From positions 1-21,759 of the IMG/VR virus record IMGVR_UViG_3300041999_000047: a stretch of 21,759 bases of DNA; one strand, written 5' to 3'. The translations under genes and the position numbers were made by a program. Source of the DNA: a virus. Under the pieces are notes generated by a model, which worked only from the letters and a program-made list of their open reading frames with translations, was not told where the DNA came from and made no database searches. Position 1 is the stretch's first letter; each line of letters opens with the position of its first letter. Shown here one piece after another: positions 14,101-20,120 of this stretch.

Positions 14101-14141
14101 GGAAGCCCCCGAACCCATCCCAACGGGTTTCGGGGGCTTCC
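14101..14141 (+). terminator. Hairpin terminator after the 13677 gene
   Basis: GGAAGCCCCCGAACCC pairs with GGGTTTCGGGGGCTTCC around the short loop ATCCCAAC, with one bulged base. The stem is very stable, but the T run is poor. It ends the transcript from 13638 or insulates the next gene, which starts at 14160. Confidence 0.65.
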
Positions 14142-14159
14142 GCCCGTACAGTGAACCCC

Positions 14160-14516
14160 ATGGACTTTGACCTGTATTACGACTGGGACGCCCAACCCGT
14201 CAGCCATCAGCGCTGGATGGAACTATTCCGGCTGGACCGCCGCGTGGCCTACACCGACCTGGGCCAGCAAGGGCGCGTGTCCACCGTCTGGCTGGGCCTA
14301 AACCACGCCTACCCGCCACCATGGGGCGATGACACCCGCCCGCTCATCTACGAAACAATGGTGTTCGGCGGGCCACTCGCGGACGAAATGCTCCGCTACA
14401 CCACACTGGGACAGGCCCGCACCGGCCATCAGTTCATGGTCATGCGCCTGACCTCGCTGGCAGGGGCAACCAAAGCGCGGCAGCTCATCCACAAAGGCGG
14501 GAAGCCCAGGCGCTAA
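14160..14516 (+). CDS. Conserved actinophage hypothetical protein
   Basis: A 118-residue protein from ATG 14160; GTG 14151 is an in-frame alternative and neither has a good ribosome binding site. It contains VSTVWLGLNHAYPP, LIYETMVFGGPLADEMLRYTT and GHQFMVMRL. This pattern of (T)VWLGLxH, then ETMVFGG, then ExxRY(S/T)T, then a closing GH is one I know from many actinobacteriophage proteins of unknown function. It is a small soluble protein. It is placed alone between two terminator-like hairpins, so it must be transcribed by read-through or by a promoter not recognised here. Confidence 0.8.
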   Translation: MDFDLYYDWDAQPVSHQRWMELFRLDRRVAYTDLGQQGRVSTVWLGLNHAYPPPWGDDTRPLIYETMVFGGPLADEMLRYTTLGQARTGHQFMVMRLTSLAGATKARQLIHKGGKPRR

Positions 14517-14526
14517 GGCGGGCCGG

Positions 14527-14550
14527 GGGCCGTCAGGCCCTTGTTCTTTT
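14527..14550 (+). terminator. Rho-independent terminator
   Basis: A short GC stem GGGCC/GGCCC around the loop GTCA (14527-14540) is directly followed by TTGTTCTTTT (14541-14550), giving a typical intrinsic terminator eleven bases after the stop of the 14160 gene. Confidence 0.75.
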
Positions 14551-14589
14551 CCGACACCGGGACGGAAGGGTGGGCGGAAAGGGCAGGGT

Positions 14590-14637
14590 TCAGCCTGATA
14601 AGCGTCCCCCGTGGTGGGGGATGGCTTATCAGGCTGA
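14590..14637. repeat. Large inverted repeat / hairpin
   Basis: Perfect 14-bp arms TCAGCCTGATAAGC (14590-14603) and GCTTATCAGGCTGA (14624-14637). An inner CCCCC/GGGGG helix around GTGGT extends the stem to about 21 bp with one bulge. No T run follows on either strand, so it does not look like an ordinary terminator. Confidence 0.7.
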
Positions 14638-14651
14638 CTTGTCACCGGTCC

Positions 14652-14684
14652 GTATAGGTACGGTATGGATGAGGTATAGGTGAG
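14652..14684 (+). repeat. Three tandem 11-bp repeats (iteron-like)
   Basis: GTATAGGTACG, GTATGGATGAG and GTATAGGTGAG follow one another without gaps. The common form is GTATRGRTNNG. An 11-bp period puts every copy on the same face of the helix, as expected for repeated protein-binding sites such as iterons. Confidence 0.6.
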
Positions 14685-15086
14685 GCTTTCGCCTCTAAAG
14701 TCAGGCCCCGCGGGTTAGGCGGGGCGCGGACGGCTGCCATGGACGCTGGCGCAACGGCTGTTGCACAGTTGGGACTGGTCGCCCTTCGATTCCAGGCCTT
14801 GCGTATCCTGGTGAAATCCCCTGTTCCATGGCTCGACAAAGGGCGCCCTTTGACGGCTCATAACCTCGCATCTCCTGTATTGGACCCTGCGAGGCGGGAC
14901 CCGCGCCGCCTTTCCCGGACGCGCCCGCCAACCCAGCATGTGCCCCTGCATGGCCGGTGACGGGTCCAGCCGTGCAGGCGTTAAAACCTGGCATTCCCGG
15001 CTGGTCAAAAAAAATAACCGGGAACATGAACGTTCGACCGGCTTTGTCCTTGACGCTGGATTGATAAAGTTGTACCCAGCGGTGAG

Positions 15087-15163
15087 GTTCAAACACTACT
15101 TGAACATTCACTCTGAGGCTCCGGAACTGGTAATTCCGGGGCTTCAACATTCAGAACACTACA
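15087..15163 (+). repeat. Shuffled short repeats and a hairpin
   Basis: GTTCAA-N7-TTGAAC (15087-15105) is an inverted repeat. AACACTAC occurs at 15092-15099 and 15156-15163, and AACATTCA at 15103-15110 and 15146-15153, in swapped order. Between them a 12-bp stem with two G-T pairs (GAGGCTCCGGAA with TTCCGGGGCTTC) closes a 7-base loop at 15115-15145. CTGAATGT, the complement of ACATTCAG, recurs near 15203-15211. Confidence 0.5.
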
Positions 15164-15212
15164 GCAGATAAATCGCCCGAATCGACTTTGGCTGGCCGTG
15201 TCGCTGAATGTG

Positions 15213-15248
15213 AAAAGGCCCCCGGTGTGTTAATCCCGGGGGCCTTTC
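15213..15248 (-). terminator. Bidirectional terminator after the repressor gene
   Basis: AAAGGCCCCCGG (15214-15225) pairs with CCGGGGGCCTTT (15236-15247) around a 10-base loop. On the - strand the stem is followed by TTTTC, just past the repressor stop at 15251. It can also end rightward transcripts from the gene-free segment. Confidence 0.85.
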
Positions 15249-15250
15249 CC

Positions 15251-15733
15251 CTATGTCCTGTTCTTTTGCCGGTACGGCGGCGGGCCGGGCGGGGCCGGTG
15301 CCGGTTTGAATATGGGCTTCACGGGCCGGGTTTCTTTGTCCCGGCGTTCCTTGAGCGCCATGATGATGGCCGCGCAGGTCTCCAGGTCATCCTCCGAGAA
15401 GTCCCGCAGGACGCCGGCGAGGAAGTCCACGCGCTGCGCGGCGTCATATTCCTGGGGCATGATCCCGGCGGACGCCAGGGCGGCCTGCTGGATGACGCGC
15501 AAGGGCAGTCCCAGCCCTGTTGATATGCGCTCCAGGGTGTCGGCCCTGGGCATGTGGTTCTGGTGGATGTTGGCCAGCTGCCCGATTTTGGCTTTGGAAC
15601 ATCCGGCGCGCCTGGCGATGTCTGAGTAGCTTTCGCCCGTGCGGTCCTGATGCTGGCGGATGAGGTCCGCCAGGGTTATCAGATGCTGGGTTGGCATGTG
15701 GTCCCTTGGTGTGGTGGTGGTGTCGTCGCTCAT
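15251..15733 (-). CDS. XRE-type HTH repressor, probable immunity repressor
   Basis: A 160-residue protein from ATG 15733 (an in-frame GTG at 15769 is possible). Residues about 20-85 form a Cro/CI-type HTH: TLADLIRQHQDRTGESYSDI, then ARRAGCSKAKIGQLA as turn and recognition helix, then ADTLERISTGLGLPLRVIQQ. Residues 105-130 are a helical segment (FSEDDLETCAAIIMALKER), perhaps for dimerisation, followed by a Pro-rich tail. No LexA-like peptidase motif is seen, so induction would not be by self-cleavage. It is divergent from a Cro-like gene across an operator-filled 170-bp region and alone on its strand, the standard layout of an immunity switch. Its own start lacks a strong ribosome binding site and overlaps a short upstream frame. 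Confidence 0.8.
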   Translation of the reverse strand: MSDDTTTTPRDHMPTQHLITLADLIRQHQDRTGESYSDIARRAGCSKAKIGQLANIHQNHMPRADTLERISTGLGLPLRVIQQAALASAGIMPQEYDAAQRVDFLAGVLRDFSEDDLETCAAIIMALKERRDKETRPVKPIFKPAPAPPGPPPYRQKNRT

Positions 15734-15783
15734 AAGTGTGTTGTTCCCGTCCCCATGGTGGTGCCACACGGTGTAGCACTCAT
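15730..15783 (-). CDS. Possible leaderless 17-residue upstream ORF coupled to the repressor
   Basis: On the - strand an ATG at 15783 lies four bases after TAGACT, a possible -10 inside the operator at 15789-15805. The frame runs 17 codons and its TGA overlaps the repressor ATG (ATGA at 15733-15730). If transcription begins there, the repressor could be translated by coupling to this peptide. The peptide has no recognisable features (it is Thr-rich), so its value would be regulatory. This is speculative. Confidence 0.3.
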   Translation of the reverse strand: MSATPCGTTMGTGTTHL

Positions 15784-15788
15784 TCGGA

Positions 15789-15805
15789 GTCTACAAGTTC
15801 TAGAC
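15789..15805. promoter_or_regulatory. Operator GTCTA-N7-TAGAC next to the repressor gene
   Basis: GTCTACAAGTTCTAGAC is a perfect 5-bp-arm dyad with the same 17-bp size as those at 13498 and 15909. On the repressor strand its last half gives TAGACT, a possible -10, so binding would shut down the repressor's own promoter. Confidence 0.7.
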
Positions 15806-15812
15806 AATCAGC

Positions 15813-15851
15813 GTCTAGCTAACACTGTCCGAACGCCTACCAGCACTAGAC
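15813..15851. promoter_or_regulatory. Two imperfect operators between repressor and Cro-like genes
   Basis: GTCTAGCTAACACTGTC (15813-15829) keeps only one good half. GCCTACCAGCACTAGAC (15835-15851) has one mismatch in the first arm. They lie 24 and 22 bp on from the neighbouring sites, about two helical turns apart, as in cooperative phage operator arrays. Confidence 0.45.
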
Positions 15852-15908
15852 GCGCCGGGAACACCCCGGATGCTGGACGACGTCCCGGCCTGCTGCTAGT
15901 GTCAGGGC

Positions 15909-15925
15909 GTCTAAAGATACTAGAC
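15909..15925 (+). promoter_or_regulatory. Operator GTCTA-N7-TAGAC before the Cro-like gene
   Basis: GTCTAAAGATACTAGAC is a perfect dyad ending 22 bases before the GTG of the Cro-like gene and eight bases before its ribosome binding site. Binding here would block the rightward early promoter. I do not see convincing -35 and -10 elements. Confidence 0.7.
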
Positions 15926-15947
15926 GCCGGAACAGGGAGGTTTGGAC

Positions 15948-16202
15948 GTGGCGGACGTAAACGTCTACATCAGGGCCATACGCAGGACGGACACGGAACC
16001 CACGGAACTGGACAAAGCCATGACCGCCGCCGGCATCAGCGCCAGGTGGCTGGGCGGCGCGGCGGGCGGGATAAACCACCAGCACATCCGCAACGTCGCG
16101 GCGGGGCGCGGCGGCATCGAACGCCGCAAGGCTGACGCCATCGCCAAGGTCCTGGGCGTGCCCGTGTCGAAACTCTTCTCTGCGGACGGGACGGCGGCCT
16201 GA
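15948..16202 (+). CDS. Cro-like HTH protein
   Basis: An 84-residue protein from GTG 15948, chosen because AGGGAGG (15934-15940) lies seven bases upstream; the in-frame TTG at 15942 is too close to it. The middle (LDKAMTAAGISARWLGG, then INHQHIRNVAAGRGGIERRK) and the end ADAIAKVLGVPVSKLF follow the XRE/Cro pattern of helix, turn and closing 'a.aLgv....lF'. It is the first gene of the rightward early operon, divergent from the repressor. A Cro-type antagonist or an early regulator is the natural reading. Its TGA overlaps the exonuclease start by one base. Confidence 0.78.
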   Translation: MADVNVYIRAIRRTDTEPTELDKAMTAAGISARWLGGAAGGINHQHIRNVAAGRGGIERRKADAIAKVLGVPVSKLFSADGTAA

Positions 16203-17221
16203 TGGACGCGCCTGGCGGGTTCGGCGGATCCCTGATCCTCGCCGCCAAGGATTACCGGCGCGACAGGGTCCGCTGGCTGGCGGCGCGCAGGTCCGGACTG
16301 GGCGCATCCGACACCGCCGCCGTCCTGGGCCTGAACCCGTACCGGACCGGCCTGGACGTCTGGCTGGACAAGACAGCCAAAGGGGAACCCGCGGAGGAAG
16401 GCAGCGACGCCACGGAAGCCGGGCAGCGCCTGGAGTCCACCGTGGCGCGCTGGACCGTCAGCAAATACCCGCACCTGGGCAAGCTGGTGTCCACGCCCGG
16501 ACTGCTGCGGCACCCGGAATTCCACTACCTGCTCGCCACCCCGGATTTCGGGCTGGCCCCGCGAGGACGCGCCGGCGCGCAGGTGTCGGCGCTGCTGGAA
16601 GTCAAAACCACATCCGTCAGGTCCTACAGGCGGCACTGGACGGACGGGAACCCGCCCGCCATGGTCCAGGTCCAGGTCCAGCAGCAACTGGCCGTAACCG
16701 GACACGACATGGCCTGGGTGACGTGTTTCGTCGGCGGCGACGGCGGCCCGGGCAGGCTCATGGAACCCGTCCGCATCGACAGGAGTCCGGAGGTCATCGG
16801 GCAGATTATCGGCTACGCCGGGGCCTGGTGGATGCACCACATCATCGAGGGCGTCCGTCCCGAACCCGTGTTCCAGGACGCGGACAAGCTCGCGGCCCTG
16901 TTCCCCGCCGATGAAGCGCTGGAACCCGTCACCGCCACCCCGCACCTGGACGCACAGCTCGCCGCCGTCGCGGAAGCCCGCGCCAACATCAAAATCTGGG
17001 AAACCGCCGAGGCGCGCGCCAAATTCGCCATCGAAACCGCCCTCAAAGGCAGGACGGCCATCGTGTCCGCATCCGGGGACATCCTGGCCACCTGGAAGCC
17101 GCAGACCGTCCGCCGGCTGAACCAGCGCAAACTGGCCGCCGACCACCCCGAACTGCTGGAGAAGTACAAGGAACCCGTTACGGGCCGCGGTGCCCTGCGA
17201 ATCACTACCCTGGAGGACTGA
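16202..17221 (+). CDS. YqaJ-type recombination exonuclease
   Basis: A 339-residue nuclease of the lambda-exonuclease/YqaJ branch of the PD-(D/E)XK superfamily. Motifs in order: RRSGLGASDTAAVLGLNPY (residues 29-47, with Ser36-Asp37), G-x-x-LE at 74-78, ATPD with Asp115, the core LLEVKTT with Glu133 and Lys135, and a Gln-rich helix VQVQVQQQLAVTG at 155-167. It would degrade the 5' strand of duplex ends to give 3' single strands for the adjacent RecT. The C-terminal 100 residues are a charged helical region with the common ending ALRITTLED. It abuts the recT start without a gap. Length is normal for the family. Confidence 0.92.
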   Translation: MDAPGGFGGSLILAAKDYRRDRVRWLAARRSGLGASDTAAVLGLNPYRTGLDVWLDKTAKGEPAEEGSDATEAGQRLESTVARWTVSKYPHLGKLVSTPGLLRHPEFHYLLATPDFGLAPRGRAGAQVSALLEVKTTSVRSYRRHWTDGNPPAMVQVQVQQQLAVTGHDMAWVTCFVGGDGGPGRLMEPVRIDRSPEVIGQIIGYAGAWWMHHIIEGVRPEPVFQDADKLAALFPADEALEPVTATPHLDAQLAAVAEARANIKIWETAEARAKFAIETALKGRTAIVSASGDILATWKPQTVRRLNQRKLAADHPELLEKYKEPVTGRGALRITTLED

Positions 17222-18016
17222 ATGACCGAACAGCAGCAGGACCCCGGGCAGGACCTCGCGCGGGCCATCGGGGACGCGCAGGCGCAGCAGGGCCGCGCCA
17301 CGGCGGTGGACCTGGTCGAATCCATGGCCGGACAGTTCGCCCGCACCCTGCCCAAAGACTTCGCCGTGGAAAAGTTCGTCCGCGACGCCATCACGGAGCT
17401 ACGCCAGACCCCGGAACTGCAAATGTGTACGCCGGACAGTCTCCTGGGCGCTTTCATGACCGCCGCCCGGCTGGGCCTGGAAGTCGGCGGACTGCTGGGA
17501 GAGTTCTACCTCACCCCGCGCAGCGTCAAAAACAGGTCCACCGGCCAGCAGGAAAAACAGGTAGTGCCCATCATCGGATACAAGGGCCTCCTGGAACTGG
17601 CCCGCCGCTCCGGGCGGGTCGGGGCCGTCGGCGCGGAACTGATCCGCGAGGGCGACACGTTCCGGCGCGGCTACGATTCCACCCGCGGCGGCAAGTTCAC
17701 CCAATGGGAACCACTGGACTATGAGGACAGGCGCGAGGTCATCGGCGTGCTGGCCTGGGCGGAAGTCGGCTCCGGTGTTCAGGACAGGTTCCTGCCCATT
17801 TCCGCGGTAATGGACCGTAAGGCGCGTGGCGCGGCAGGGGACAGGGGACCCTGGGCCACGGACCGCGACGCCATGATCCGCAAAACGGGTTTCCGTGCCC
17901 TGGTCACCGAACTGCCGCAGTCCACGGCGCTGGCACTGGCCAGGCAGGTGGACGAACAGGTCCAGACGTACACGCCCGGCGGCGTGGATCCGGCCACGGG
18001 CGAGCTGACGCCATGA
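17222..18016 (+). CDS. recT: RecT single-strand annealing protein
   Basis: A 264-residue protein starting directly after the exonuclease stop, with GGAGG at 17213-17217. It carries the RecT family core: FVRDAITELRQTPELQMC, then SLLGAFMTAARLGLEVG, LGEFYLTPR, VPIIGYKGLLELARRSG, REGDTF, and the late DRDAMIRKTGFRALVTELPQS (each quoted in part). It coats single-stranded DNA made by the exonuclease and anneals it to complementary strands. The pair forms a complete phage recombination module. Its stop overlaps the methyltransferase start by ATGA, so exonuclease, RecT and methyltransferase genes are translated as one coupled unit. Confidence 0.93.
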   Translation: MTEQQQDPGQDLARAIGDAQAQQGRATAVDLVESMAGQFARTLPKDFAVEKFVRDAITELRQTPELQMCTPDSLLGAFMTAARLGLEVGGLLGEFYLTPRSVKNRSTGQQEKQVVPIIGYKGLLELARRSGRVGAVGAELIREGDTFRRGYDSTRGGKFTQWEPLDYEDRREVIGVLAWAEVGSGVQDRFLPISAVMDRKARGAAGDRGPWATDRDAMIRKTGFRALVTELPQSTALALARQVDEQVQTYTPGGVDPATGELTP

Positions 18017-18651
18017 CCCTGACTCTGGGTGAACTGTTCGCCGGTTACGGCGGGTTGGGCCGCGCCGTGGAACAGGTCTTTGACGCGGAATTGCGCTGGT
18101 ACTCCGAATTCGACCCGGCACCGTCAGCGATCATGGCCCACCACTGGCCCGGCGCGCCGAATCTGGGCGACATCACCAAAATTCATTGGCCGTCCGTGGA
18201 ACCCGTGGACATCATTTCCGGCGGATCCCCGTGCCAGGACCTGTCCGCCGCCGGACGCCGCAGGGGCATGACGGAGGGCACCCGGTCCAACCTGTGGGCG
18301 CAAATGCGGGAAGCCATCGCGGTTATCAGGCCGCGCTATGTCGTGTGGGAAAACGTCAGAGGAGCCTACAGTGCCACAGCCATTAGCGATCTGGAACCCT
18401 GCCCGGGATGTATGGGAGACACCGGGAACGGAAAGCCTGCTCTGCGGGCATTTGGACGTGTTCTGGGCGACCTGGCCGACATCGGGTATGACTGCCAATG
18501 GCGTGGCCTACGAGCTGCCGACGTGGGCGCGCCGCACGGACGCTTCCGCGTGTTCATCCTCGCCCGCCGGCGAGAGCGAACACCTGCCACTACTGCGAAC
18601 GCCCCGCGCCGTGGAAGCGGACGGGGGTATGGAGTCCCCGGCGATGTGTAA
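18013..18651 (+). CDS. C5 cytosine methyltransferase, N-terminal (catalytic) subunit
   Basis: A 212-residue product beginning MTLTLGELFAGYGGLG. It has C5-methyltransferase motif I (FAGYGG, residues 9-14), motif IV GGSPCQDLSAAGRRRGM with catalytic Cys74, motif VI ENV (113-115), a CPGC-type insert (130-133) and motif VIII VGAPHGRFRVFILA (171-184). It then stops without a target-recognition region or motifs IX and X. Those lie in a second gene that starts inside this one in another frame (18371). Known C5 enzymes take 300-400 residues, so this looks like one half of a split enzyme, as in M.AquI and M.EcoHK31I. A frameshift joining both frames (+1) is the alternative. It would protect phage DNA from restriction. 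Confidence 0.85.
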   Translation: MTLTLGELFAGYGGLGRAVEQVFDAELRWYSEFDPAPSAIMAHHWPGAPNLGDITKIHWPSVEPVDIISGGSPCQDLSAAGRRRGMTEGTRSNLWAQMREAIAVIRPRYVVWENVRGAYSATAISDLEPCPGCMGDTGNGKPALRAFGRVLGDLADIGYDCQWRGLRAADVGAPHGRFRVFILARRRERTPATTANAPRRGSGRGYGVPGDV

Positions 18652-19516
18652 GCTCCGGAATCACTCACTGCGCCTGTCCGGGCAGATAGTGGACCTGGTG
18701 GACCCGGACCAGCTGCCCCAACCGATGGACGATGTGGCGCTGCTCCCGACGGTGCGGACTTCGGACACGAACGGACCAGGCAAGCACGGGGACGGGGGCA
18801 TGGACCTCCGCACGACGGTGTCACTGCTGCCGACGCCGACCGTGGGCATGACCATGGGCGGGTCGGAGGCCCGCAGTGGGGACCGGAACGGGGAAAAGCT
18901 ATTGCCCGGCGTGGCCAAGGACCTGGCCGAAATGAACGGCGGCCGACTGCTACCGACACCGGAGGCGAAACTGGCCACGTCCGGGCCGGACTATGCACGA
19001 TTCACCAGGCCGGGATCCGGAGGCCCTGACTTGGTCACCGCCATGGCCATGATGCCCACGCCGCGGGCATCGGACGGGGAGAAGGGCGGCCCGAATCAGC
19101 GCGGCTCCAAGGGTGACCGGACCATGCCGTCCACCGCCGTGTCCCTCGCGGACGAAAGCGGGATCCAGTGGGGCGCGTATGAGCCGGCGATCCGGCGCTG
19201 GGAGGCCATCATGGGACCCGCGCCGTCCCCGACGGAACCGAACGCCAGGGGCGCGCTGCGCCTGTCGCCGCGCTTTACCGAGTGGATGATGGGCCAGCCC
19301 GCCGGCTGGATCACGGACCCGGCCATAGGCATCAGCAGTAAGGACATGCTGAAAGCCTGCGGCAATGGCGTGGTGACCCAGCAGGCCGTCGCCGCGCTCC
19401 AGGACATGCTGGACGGCGAACCGTTCCGGGCCGAGGATGACGCCCTGCTGCTGACGCCGGACGGGGAACTGCCCGGCCAGATGAGCCTGTTGGACGGACT
19501 GGAGGGCACGGCATGA
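18371..19516 (+). CDS. C5 cytosine methyltransferase, C-terminal (specificity) subunit
   Basis: A 381-residue product in another frame that overlaps the upstream gene by 281 bp. GTG 18371 is chosen because AGAGGAG (18358-18364) lies six bases upstream. An earlier in-frame start at 18338 lacks this. Residues 1-55 (MPQPLAIWNPARDVWETPG... WPTSGMTANGVAYELPTW) resemble the opening of phage methyltransferase-associated proteins. Residues 75-232 contain five LPTP-like repeats (LRTPRA, LPTVRTSD, LPTPTVG, LPTPEAK, MPTPRASD). Residues 298-340 carry LSPRFTEWMMGQPAGW (motif IX region) and GNGVVTQQA (motif X), the parts missing upstream. It should complete the enzyme and choose the target site. Its stop overlaps the next ATG. 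Confidence 0.82.
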   Translation: MPQPLAIWNPARDVWETPGTESLLCGHLDVFWATWPTSGMTANGVAYELPTWARRTDASACSSSPAGESEHLPLLRTPRAVEADGGMESPAMCKLRNHSLRLSGQIVDLVDPDQLPQPMDDVALLPTVRTSDTNGPGKHGDGGMDLRTTVSLLPTPTVGMTMGGSEARSGDRNGEKLLPGVAKDLAEMNGGRLLPTPEAKLATSGPDYARFTRPGSGGPDLVTAMAMMPTPRASDGEKGGPNQRGSKGDRTMPSTAVSLADESGIQWGAYEPAIRRWEAIMGPAPSPTEPNARGALRLSPRFTEWMMGQPAGWITDPAIGISSKDMLKACGNGVVTQQAVAALQDMLDGEPFRAEDDALLLTPDGELPGQMSLLDGLEGTA

Positions 19517-19656
19517 ACGAGGGACAGCAGTTCCTGGAACTGGCGCAGACCATGACCGCGGCGCTGGTCGGGCTGTTCGCCGGCCTGCTCGCCGGAATCG
19601 TGCTGGCGCTGCTGGTCCTGTCGGCGCTGCGGATGCTGACCTGGTGGCGGCGATGA
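19513..19656 (+). CDS. Small single-helix membrane protein
   Basis: A 47-residue protein bounded by ATGA overlaps on both sides (ATG 19513 in the previous stop, TGA 19654-19656 over the rusA ATG). GGAGGG at 19501-19506 is its ribosome binding site. Residues 14-38 form one strong transmembrane helix (MTAALVGLFAGLLAGIVLAL...), followed by LRMLTWWRR. A membrane peptide inside a DNA-metabolism operon is unexpected. Function unknown. Confidence 0.7.
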   Translation: MNEGQQFLELAQTMTAALVGLFAGLLAGIVLALLVLSALRMLTWWRR

Positions 19657-20120
19657 CAGCGGAACCGTTCCAGGTGGACGTCCTGGGCCTGCCCGTCCCG
19701 CAGGGATCCAAACGCGCGTTCCGGCATGCGAAAACGGGCCGGGTGGTCATGGTGGACGATAACCCGTCCCTGGCCGACTGGCGGGCGACGCTGGCCGGGC
19801 AGGCGCAGCGGGCCATGGCCGGGTCCGGGCCGTTCGTCCGTCCGGTCCGGGCGTCCCTGGGTTTCTACCTGCCAAGGCCCGCCGGGCACTACGGCACCGG
19901 ACGCAACGCCGGGATCCTGCGCCCGTCAGCGCCCCCCTGGCCGGGCGTGAAACCTGACCTGGATAAGCTCATCCGCGCCGTATTCGACGCCCTCACCGTC
20001 GCCGGCGTGTGGCGCGATGACGCGCTGTGCTGCGGGCTGTCCTCCTGGAAAGCCTACGCCGACGCCCGGCCTGTCGGGCTGGCGCTGACCGTCACCGAAC
20101 TGGAGGAAGGCAGGCGATGA
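19653..20120 (+). CDS. rusA: RusA-type Holliday junction resolvase
   Basis: A 155-residue protein from ATG 19653; an in-frame GTG at 19644 is less likely because ATG overlaps the previous stop. It has the RusA pattern: VLGLPVPQGSKRAFRH at the N-terminus and the metal-binding core VKPDLDKLIRAVFDAL (Asp102, Asp104) followed by GVWRDDALC (Asp122, Asp123). RusA dimers cut four-way DNA junctions symmetrically. This enzyme would resolve branched intermediates from RecT-driven recombination or clear DNA before packaging. Coupled at both ends by ATGA overlaps. Confidence 0.9.
   Translation: MTAEPFQVDVLGLPVPQGSKRAFRHAKTGRVVMVDDNPSLADWRATLAGQAQRAMAGSGPFVRPVRASLGFYLPRPAGHYGTGRNAGILRPSAPPWPGVKPDLDKLIRAVFDALTVAGVWRDDALCCGLSSWKAYADARPVGLALTVTELEEGRR

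Larger units (their letters stand above)
14551..15212. other. Gene-free, hairpin-rich segment
   Basis: No frame here combines a ribosome binding site, family-like sequence and phage-like composition; the open frames on either strand look random. Instead it holds a large hairpin (14590-14637), a triple 11-bp repeat (14652-14684), hairpins at 14682-14695 (GAGGC/GCCTC), 14705-14725 (GCCCCGC/GCGGGGC), 14945-14978 (CCTGCATGGC/GCCGTGCAGG) and 14994-15024 (TTCCCGG/CCGGGAA with an A8 run in the loop), a 16-bp palindrome CAAAGGGCGCCCTTTG (14837-14852) and a hairpin at 15115-15145. Candidates are a structured RNA, a replication origin or a decayed region. Confidence 0.55.

Noticed and set aside
14029-14154. 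Open frame from ATG 14029 across the hairpin at 14101-14141.
   Set aside because: It reads through a terminator-like stem and has Pro/Arg/Gly-rich, random-looking sequence. A different frame ending at 14092 (VLEALAEADFHK) looks more protein-like but has no start; at best this is a remnant.
14780-14805. TTCGATTCC resembling a tRNA T-loop.
   Set aside because: The flanking bases do not form a T-stem and no acceptor or anticodon arms can be drawn on either strand.
14739-14960. Rightward 73-residue frame starting at 14739.
   Set aside because: No ribosome binding site and Arg/Pro-rich random-like sequence covering a palindrome.
14701-15150. Leftward open frames of 125-149 residues in the gene-free segment.
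   Set aside because: No ribosome binding site, composition unlike phage proteins, and hairpins spread throughout. Two overlapping frames look equally poor.
15942-15947. TTG at 15942 as start of the Cro-like gene.
   Set aside because: It lies only one base after the AGGGAGG site, too close for initiation; GTG 15948 is spaced correctly.
18338-18370. Earlier start at 18338 for the methyltransferase C-terminal subunit.
   Set aside because: No good ribosome binding site and non-conserved-looking residues (MSCGKTSEEPT); GTG 18371 has AGAGGAG at ideal distance.
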